Source: Nissolia schottii (lineage: Eukaryota > Streptophyta > Magnoliopsida > Fabales > Fabaceae). From it: 64,000 bases of DNA. Positions 59,036-64,000 of the stretch are shown one piece after another. The notes under the pieces are model-generated. The model did not search any database and had not been told where the DNA came from. It was given only the letters and a program-made list of their open reading frames with translations. Position 1 is the stretch's first letter, and each line of letters begins with the position of its first letter. The stretch is taken from positions 1 through 64,000 of the forward strand of contig QANU01097513.1 in NCBI GenBank assembly GCA_003254905.1. Reading direction: 5' to 3'. Both the position numbers and the translations under genes were made by a program.

Positions 59036-60213
59036 TTGGCAAAGTTGGATTAGCTGTGGTGTTGTTGAGATTGATTTTTATGGTTGTAGAAGCATTGGAA
59101 ACGTATTTTGCGTTATTAACTCTGAGGACAAGCATATATAGGTGCCTTTTAGTGCGAAAGAGTGCAAAAGAACATGGTGACCATCGGAGTGTAACTTTAA
59201 ATATGGTCAAGAAGTGTATCTTTAATCTTAGTTTTCCGTATTAATCTAATCTCCCGCTGTAAAGATATGGCCACGAAGAGTTACAAAAATCGCAAGAACC
59301 ATTTCATTATAAATTACTTTTAAGGGAATAAGTCCTCTCATGAATTTTTCATATGACATTATTATGTGTAATCTTTCACCTTTAATTTTTCTTTTATTTA
59401 TGTCATGTACGAGTCTCACTTTTTTAATTAATATTGAGAAATCACACATGACAAAATCATATAAAAAAATCCATGTGAAAAAATTCATCCCACTACTTTA
59501 ATTCTTCCACAACCCAAAATTATGTAATCTCTAATGAAGAAGAGATATTATTAGGTGAACATTTGCTCAATAATTTTTTCTTACACACAAAAAGGTGATA
59601 CATCTCAGCATATATTTAAATATATTTTTAATAAATCTTGTGATACCCACAATTTTTTTATGTGTGCCTGAGAACATGTTCACATAAGAATATTTTTTTA
59701 AATAAATGATGAAATAATCAACATAAACCTTTTTTTTTCTAAATGAAAATGTGAGGATTTTTACGCATGATTTATTCCCTAATTGGTGCATGTTGGGAAA
59801 ATTGTGCTAAGCGGACCATATTAGTTGTTTGAGAGAGGAAATGTGTTCTTTCAAGTGTTTGTCCCAACGGAAGTGTCTGAAGATATGTTGCTTCATGTCT
59901 ACTATGAAGAAATTGAAAGGAAATGTTGCAAGGTAGCCTATTTCTCTGGTTAAGTCAATCAACCCGAAAGCCATGTAGCCATTACACATGAAATTGCTTC
60001 CCAGAATTGAAAACAACTGAGAAAAATTTAAACTAGTGAACAAAAATTGAAGTGGAACATTACAACTACAAGTCCATTTACATAACCAAAGATCTATTAG
60101 ACAATCAAATGAGCTCTACCAATCTCAAGTCCAAACGAATAACTCTAGAATACAATCAAACAATACAGATTCAAAGTGAAACTAGGTCTTACATGATCAT
60201 GTTAAATGGCCTT
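59036..60213. other. Intergenic region
   Basis: AT-rich without a supported gene. 60060-60213 is probably the 3' UTR of the BAG8-like gene on the - strand. Confidence 0.5.
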
Positions 60214-61746
60214 TCATGTCAAAATTCTCACACCCTTACTCTTCATCAACTCAGCTTTGTTTTCCATCTTAACAGGAACCGGAGCAGAGAACAAAATCCT
60301 CTCTTGGTGTGCATGAAGCTGCCCTTTCGCTACATTTCTGCCATCATTCTTTAGGCCCCTTCTAGGGATCATTCCCCCATCATCGCTGCTATGTGGCGAT
60401 CCTCCATTTTCCTCAACCACGGCTTCCTCATCATCCTCGCCCCCTTGAGAAGAATTGACAACATCTTCAACTGCACAGCCACCATTCTCCAAGACCTCTC
60501 CTTGATCATCACTAGATGAACTTACATCCAAGCAAGTCACATCCCCACTTAGATCCGGTTCATAGGCACCGGCGCCGCCATAAACCTCATAAATCTTCCC
60601 AGTCTCTGCAAATGTCACACTTTTCTTCACCCTAGGTTGAACTCCTTGCCTCTGAACAAAGACCCCATTTTTCTTTGGTGACGCCTCATTCCTCCTACTG
60701 ACCAAAACATTGGAAACTCCGTCATCACCATCATAATCATCATCATCATCATAATCACCGCCACCAGCAACACGAAGAACACCCTCGTGCTCCAAACCTT
60801 CACCATTTTCAGAAACCTTGCACAATTTGCTAATCCTCTCAACCCTGCCCCTCAAATTCTGCAACATCTTCCTCCTCTCATCATCGTCACCACCACTAGA
60901 ATCTCTTGATTTGTTCACTCTCTGAGCAAGCCTCCCATTCTTTGCTATTGTGACACAACGCGTATGCTTCTTCACAGCAACCCCTTCAATTGAGTCCAGA
61001 AACTGAACCAAATCCCTGTTAATCGACCTCTTCCCATCCACAATCATCGGATCACAACCCTAATGACAAAATTTGGAAATCCCCAGGGTCAAAAAAGGAA
61101 AGAAAATGCAAAACAAAACAAATAATTTTTTTAAGAAAAAAATGAAAACCCTTTGATTGGGGTTACTACTAACCTCAATGGAATCGAGTTGGAGGAGCAA
61201 GTTGAAGGCTTTATGGGAGAGAGCGGCGAAATTGTGGTGGGTATTGAGGGAAAGAGAGGATTTGAGGGAGTTGAAGGTGGACTTGATGAGAGCGAGGTGC
61301 TTGAGGTGACTTAGGGTTCGTGATCTGCGAGCGAGGAAGGAGCGGAAATGGGTCTGAATGACACGCGCCGCAGCGTGGCGGAGAGAGAACGAAGAAGAAG
61401 AAGAAGAAGAAAAGGAGTGGTGGGTGAGTGAGGATTCGAGGGATTCGACGCGGTGGAGGAGGGAGGAGATTGCGGAATGGGTCTGGTGTTGGGGGCTGTG
61501 GGATTTGGGGTAATGGGGATGGAGGGGAATGGGTAGTTGTGGGTGTGGTTGAGAGAGGAGGGAGGCAATGGCTTGTGCAAGGTGGTGGTGATCTTGTGGT
61601 GGTGGGGGGGGAGGGGTGGTGCAACAAGTGTGAGAAGGGTTGTTGCTGCAGCAGCAGCAGCAGTGGGTGGAAGGAGGAGGAGGAGGAGGAGGGAGTTGGT
61701 GATGGTGGTGAGAGTGGTGGTGGGGGTGATAATGGTGGGAGGCCAT
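60214..61746 (-). CDS. BAG8: BAG family molecular chaperone regulator 8-like
   Basis: Two minus-strand exons, 61746-61174 and 61059-60214, join in phase 0 (IE then GCDPMIVDG) to 472 residues. The N terminus is low-complexity (His-rich MASHHYHPHHHSHHHH, polyproline, a CCCCC run), followed by LSQPHPQLPIP. An IQ motif AARVIQTHFRSFLARR (about residue 125-140) precedes a helical BAG-like region (LALIKSTFNSLKSSL to LLLQLDSIE, DLVQFLDSIEGV). A long acidic, disordered tail carries KKSVTFAETGKIYEVY. BAG proteins bind HSP70 and plant IQ-BAG members also bind calmodulin. This gene matches the BAG8 layout. The long CTC/GAA codon runs create misleading open frames on the other strand. Confidence 0.87.
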
Positions 61747-62675
61747 TCAGTATTGATGTGTAAGAGGGAAAGAGAGGTTGTTTGATTGGATTGAGCCTTC
61801 AGCTTCTGTGTGAATGGCGTCGAGCTGAGGCAGAAGGTTAGAGGAGTTTCAAGGTTTTTTTGGCCTTTTTCCCCTTCCTTGTGATGATGAGGCTATTGTC
61901 TTATTATTGGATATACTTAGGTCAATCCAAATCATCAAGATTCAAAACTATGTGCTTGAATATAAATTTCATATTCCTAAATTTAGAAGGAGTAATGCTT
62001 AGGCTCACAACTAATTCATATACTTACTTGTCAACTTATTTATTTTAATAAATGACATTTGATATTTTATTTTTTATTTATAATTTGAGTGTTATTTATT
62101 AAAGTTAGTAGGTTAGCATGTAAGTTGATTAAACATTTTTCATTTAAAAGTTCCTAAAGTTACTTATGAAAAAATTCATTTTGCAATAATATTAATTTGA
62201 GAAAAAAATGGAATTTGTATATTTTCATTGACATTCAATGCTTTATAAAATTGTCCCTAAACATTATTTTTTTCACAGAATTTTACCTCATATGGATTAT
62301 CGGTATGAATTTTGTTAATAAGTGCTATTTTATAAGGAAGTAAGAAAAAGAAATGTTGTATCTAAATTTTATAAGTCTTAATACATTGGAAACACGAAAA
62401 AACTCAATATTTCACTTAGACACTTGTTAACTTTTTTCTAATTGTAGTATGGACTAAAGCTAACAAGTGTCATTATAACATTTGTTAAGAAAATAAAAAA
62501 GATAACATTTCATTGAAAACTTAGATATATTGATTACCAATACATATATTGATCACCAATACCATTATATGACTTAAAAACTTTAAATCTTTTTTTTTTA
62601 ACTAATGTTGAGGGCATTGGTTAGCAAAATTCTAGTAATTATTATTAGTAACTTTTTAATCATAAATTAAGTATA
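61747..62675. other. BAG8-like promoter and intergenic DNA
   Basis: 61747-61860 is probably 5' UTR and promoter of the BAG8-like gene. The rest is AT-rich with no gene seen. Confidence 0.5.
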
Positions 62676-62937
62676 CTCTCTCTGTCCCAAATTATGTGTC
62701 ATTTTAGTTAAATGTACATATATTAAAAAACTCTAGAATTAAGAATAGTTTAATGAATAATTTTATTAAATTACCCTTATTTAATTTTAGTATAACACTA
62801 CTTAACATTCTTTAAGAAAATAAATTAATGGAATAATTAAAAGCTTAATAATAAATGTTACCTTAAAAAGTGAGAATGGCAAATAATTTGGGTCAAGAAA
62901 TATTAATTAAAGTAACAAATAATTTAGAACGTGGGAG
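62676..62937. mobile_element. Stowaway-like MITE
   Basis: Starts CTCTCTCTGTCCCAAATTA and ends TAATTTAGAACGTGGGAG, whose complement CTCCCACGTTCTAAATTA resembles the Stowaway (Tc1/mariner) consensus end. TA dinucleotides flank both sides (62674-62675 and 62938-62939), the standard target duplication. It is 262 bp and AT-rich. Confidence 0.8.
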
Positions 62938-63855
62938 TAATTACTTGCACTAATTTGAAAGTGTGGAATCCCAAGAGTAGGAAGATGATGAGTGCATAAG
63001 GACGAGGGAATATAAGTTGGCGTCTACCTTAAGATGCAACAACGAAGGAAGTAGTAAAAGGCTGGTATTACGTGGCCCACCAATGCTAACAGTCCAACAA
63101 TTTTCCAAATAGGTCAAGGACTGGAGGGCCCAATTGTTAATTATATGAAGTGAGATCAAAATCAATTGAAAATAAAAAATAAAAAATAATTAATACAATT
63201 AGTAAAGAACGATTCTTTATCCCGCAAATGAGCCCAATGGAATGACGGACACCAAATCCACCTAAACTCTTTGCAACCAAAAAAGATACACACCAAAATA
63301 AAACAGTAATAGCTGGTGTATTGTGACAATTTTTGAGAAAAACTAAATTTTCTTCGAGAATAGAAATGAATGACATGATTGCAGTTACTTGAACGAAGGA
63401 AAATGCTATACAATACAAAATCCCTTGTATACAAAACTTATACAGAATGATGTGCCATCATTTTATTGATAGCTGTTATTCACCATCTGCCAGCTTCAAT
63501 AGTTATCCATGTCCTCTATCTACGGTTACCCCTTTCTTCAATTCTCTGGATGAAGCTCTTGGTACAAAATAGCATTGATCTTGAAATAAACAGAAAACTG
63601 TGTAAACAGAAGCATGAATCTGTGGCATTAGGAACTTGGTCCTTTCACAGCTGCATCTCAGATGTGTTTCAAATAATGCTGAAATGTTGTATTGACTACA
63701 GTAAATTTCATTAGTATATACACTCAGTCAACCCATTTGTCATATGAACTAAAAATTTAGCCAAACTACGTTCTGCTCAAATGCTGAATGAAGATGATAA
63801 AATAATGTGAGCCAAGAAAGAAAAAGCAATGTTTCCAAGAGTAACAGGTAAAAGT
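62938..63855. other. Intergenic region and probable 3' UTR of the zinc-finger gene
   Basis: Short overlapping frames at 63137-63434 (-) are not convincing proteins. The last few hundred bases probably form the 3' UTR of the minus-strand zinc-finger gene. Confidence 0.45.
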
Positions 63856-63999
63856 TCAACTGGCTTTGGATTGTGATGCTTTCTTCACCATAGCAGCATG
63901 CTTTTGTCCTGCAAGATGGAACTTGTATACTGTCTCACTATTACATACCACATTACATATACCACATGTTCTAACTGCTTCAGCTGCTGCCCCTCCTTC
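63856..63999 (-). CDS. U1-type (C2H2) zinc-finger protein, C-terminal end only
   Basis: The minus strand codes 47 residues to TGA 63858-63856: an Ala-rich start, then RTCGICNVVCNSETVYKFHL and AGQKHAAMVKKASQSKAS. The pattern C-x2-C-x12-H-x5-H is the U1/matrin-type zinc finger seen in RNA-binding and splicing-related plant proteins. The gene runs off the window at 64000, so its other domains are unknown. The reading frame at the window edge is the only one open through the motif. Confidence 0.8.
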   Translation of the reverse strand, partial: EGGAAAEAVRTCGICNVVCNSETVYKFHLAGQKHAAMVKKASQSKAS

Positions 64000-64000
64000 A

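Noticed and set aside
61211-61785. Long alternative frames on both strands over the first BAG8-like exon
   Set aside because: Low-complexity CTC/CAC/GAA codon runs keep other frames open; the BAG8 frame has IQ and BAG-like features and correct splicing.
1-64000. CRISPR arrays, bacterial operons, ribosomal RNA genes
   Set aside because: No regularly spaced repeats of that kind, no polycistronic gene order and no rRNA-like sequence; everything points to plant nuclear DNA.

Overview
This is a plant nuclear window. It is AT-rich, its genes carry many introns with GT-AG borders, and it is dense in plant transposable elements. The protein-coding genes (GAUT13/14-type galacturonosyltransferase, membrane-anchored ubiquitin-fold protein, BAG8-type regulator, ISD11, jacalin lectin, GH5 hydrolase, organellar-type ClpB) are those of a eudicot. 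A legume, soybean-like, is my best guess from their overall resemblance, but this is inference and not proven.

Layout. 1-31 kb is a tandem array of ClpB-like (HSP100) chaperone copies, all on the + strand. Copy 1 (about 1.6-8.8 kb) is a pseudogene with a lost exon, a 20-bp frameshifting deletion and a 3.3-kb solo LTR in an intron. Copy 2 (20.5-26.7 kb) has seven exons in consistent phase but no visible N-terminal domain or start, and it has an assembly gap. Copy 3 (28.8-30.7 kb) is a decayed remnant cut off upstream by a CACTA-type transposon. Between copies 1 and 2 lie a tandem 3.4-3.5 kb segmental duplication (8.86-12.22 and 12.22-15.78 kb) that carries a detached ClpB 3' flank, a 906-bp TRIM retroelement, SINEs and MITEs, and a two-exon jacalin-lectin gene (16.5-17.7 kb).

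31-64 kb is ordinary genic sequence with introns and MITEs: a secreted GH5 hydrolase with a C-terminal ricin-like domain (- strand, 31.8-35.2 kb), a prenylatable MUB (- strand, 36.8-39.0 kb), a possible small secreted peptide (43.1 kb), a MULE-like element (44.5-45.2 kb), a GAUT13/14-type pectin synthase (- strand, 46.6-50.9 kb), a FAR1-related pseudogene (51.7-52.3 kb), ISD11/LYRM4 (55.8 kb), a BAG8-like gene (- strand, 60.2-61.7 kb), and the 3' end of a U1-type zinc-finger gene (- strand, 63.86-64.0 kb).

The genes do not form one pathway. GAUT and GH5 act in cell-wall or secretory carbohydrate metabolism. ISD11 acts in mitochondrial Fe-S assembly, MUB at the plasma membrane, and ClpB and BAG8 in protein quality control. 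Several isolated single-N characters are assembly joins. At two of them (7627 and 33036/33672) the flanking pieces overlap, so parts of the ClpB copy 1 and GH5 loci are present twice in the text but probably not in the chromosome.
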